A model generated the notes under the pieces. It worked only from the letters and a program-made list of their open reading frames with translations, made no database searches and had not been told where the DNA came from. Of a stretch of DNA of 5,395 bases, positions 5,189 through 5,395 are shown one piece after another. Origin of the DNA: Planctomycetaceae bacterium (GTDB taxonomy: Bacteria > Planctomycetota > Planctomycetia > Planctomycetales > Planctomycetaceae); NCBI GenBank assembly GCA_016765335.1, contig JAESQE010000493.1, positions 1 through 5,395 of the forward strand, written 5' to 3'. Numbering within the stretch: position 1 is the first letter of the stretch; every line of letters starts with the position of its first letter. Position numbers and translations under genes: made by a program.

Positions 5189-5395
5189 ATGTCCTTAAGA
5201 AAAGAATCGACATCTGCAAATTCAAAACAGGATCAGCCTTGGCAAGTCCGACTGGCACGTGATGCGAATGAACAAGTGCAGTCCTTGTCATTGATGATTC
5301 AGGAAAATGACCCAGAAGTCAAACGTCAGGAAGTAGAAAAAATACAGAAGTTGCATCAGGAGGGGAAACTGGACATTAATAAAATTCTGGTTGCA
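5189..5395 (+). CDS. Hypothetical protein, N-terminal 69 codons, cut by window end
   Basis: An open frame from ATG 5189-5191 runs without a stop to the last base, giving 69 residues. The product is soluble and highly charged, starting MSLRKESTSANSKQDQPWQV. A helical, Glu/Lys/Gln-rich part follows, ending in KRQEVEKIQKLHQEGKLDIN and KILVA. That tail loosely follows the FlgM pattern (R..KV..I...I..G.L..D...I), but the EIS motif is absent, so a second FlgM-like protein is only a guess. No hydrophobic segment or signal peptide is visible. No clear Shine-Dalgarno precedes the ATG (CCAAGAA is the nearest purine stretch), which leaves the exact start uncertain. It is divergent from the batA-like gene. 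Codon-by-codon it looks like real coding sequence, but only a fragment is available. Confidence 0.55.
   Translation, partial: MSLRKESTSANSKQDQPWQVRLARDANEQVQSLSLMIQENDPEVKRQEVEKIQKLHQEGKLDINKILVA

Noticed and set aside
5013..5291. 92-aa minus-strand open frame overlapping the divergent promoter and the 3'-end gene
   Set aside because: It runs antisense to the better-supported plus-strand frame, has no recognisable features, and would leave the batA-like gene without a promoter region.

Overview
The window looks like a moderate-GC bacterial chromosome, most likely a member of the Planctomycetota (Gimesia/Rubinisphaera-like). This rests on the style of the FlgM-like protein, on a stand-alone BatA-type von Willebrand protein, and on the Fur protein sequence. 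It is inference from protein flavour; no taxonomic marker gene is present.

Layout, left to right. (1) Positions 24-860, minus strand: a short flagellar anti-sigma-28 factor (flgM-like, 570-860) followed 51 bp downstream by a Fur-family metalloregulator (24-518, GTG start). They probably form a two-gene transcription unit. (2) Positions 861-1438: a 578-bp stretch with no credible gene, between the divergent flgM-like and gntP genes. It holds a perfect 12-bp palindrome and a CTGTTAA direct repeat upstream of flgM, and three bulged CCTG/CAGG hairpins ahead of gntP. (3) Positions 1439-2812, plus strand: a complete GntP-family organic-acid (gluconate-type) permease. (4) Positions 2813-3137, between convergent genes: a 265-bp degenerate mobile element bounded by perfect 20-bp inverted repeats, each forming a REP-like hairpin. 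It encloses the broken C-terminal remnant of a REP-associated tyrosine transposase (RAYT, Y1/IS200-like). (5) Positions 3138-4967, minus strand: a 609-aa membrane-anchored BatA/VWA protein. (6) Positions 4968-5188: a divergent promoter region with an 11-bp-period tandem repeat. (7) Positions 5189 to the end, plus strand: the first 69 codons of an unrecognised gene, with faint resemblance to the C-terminal half of FlgM.

The genes do not form one pathway: a flagellar/metal regulation pair, an isolated sugar-acid transporter and an isolated VWA protein lie side by side. I see no convincing new multi-gene system. The most informative structure is the decayed RAYT/REP mini-element between gntP and batA. 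Its history can be read: N-terminal catalytic domain lost, an internal deletion with frameshift, and a TGG-to-TAG nonsense change. Its left hairpin may now serve as the gntP terminator.
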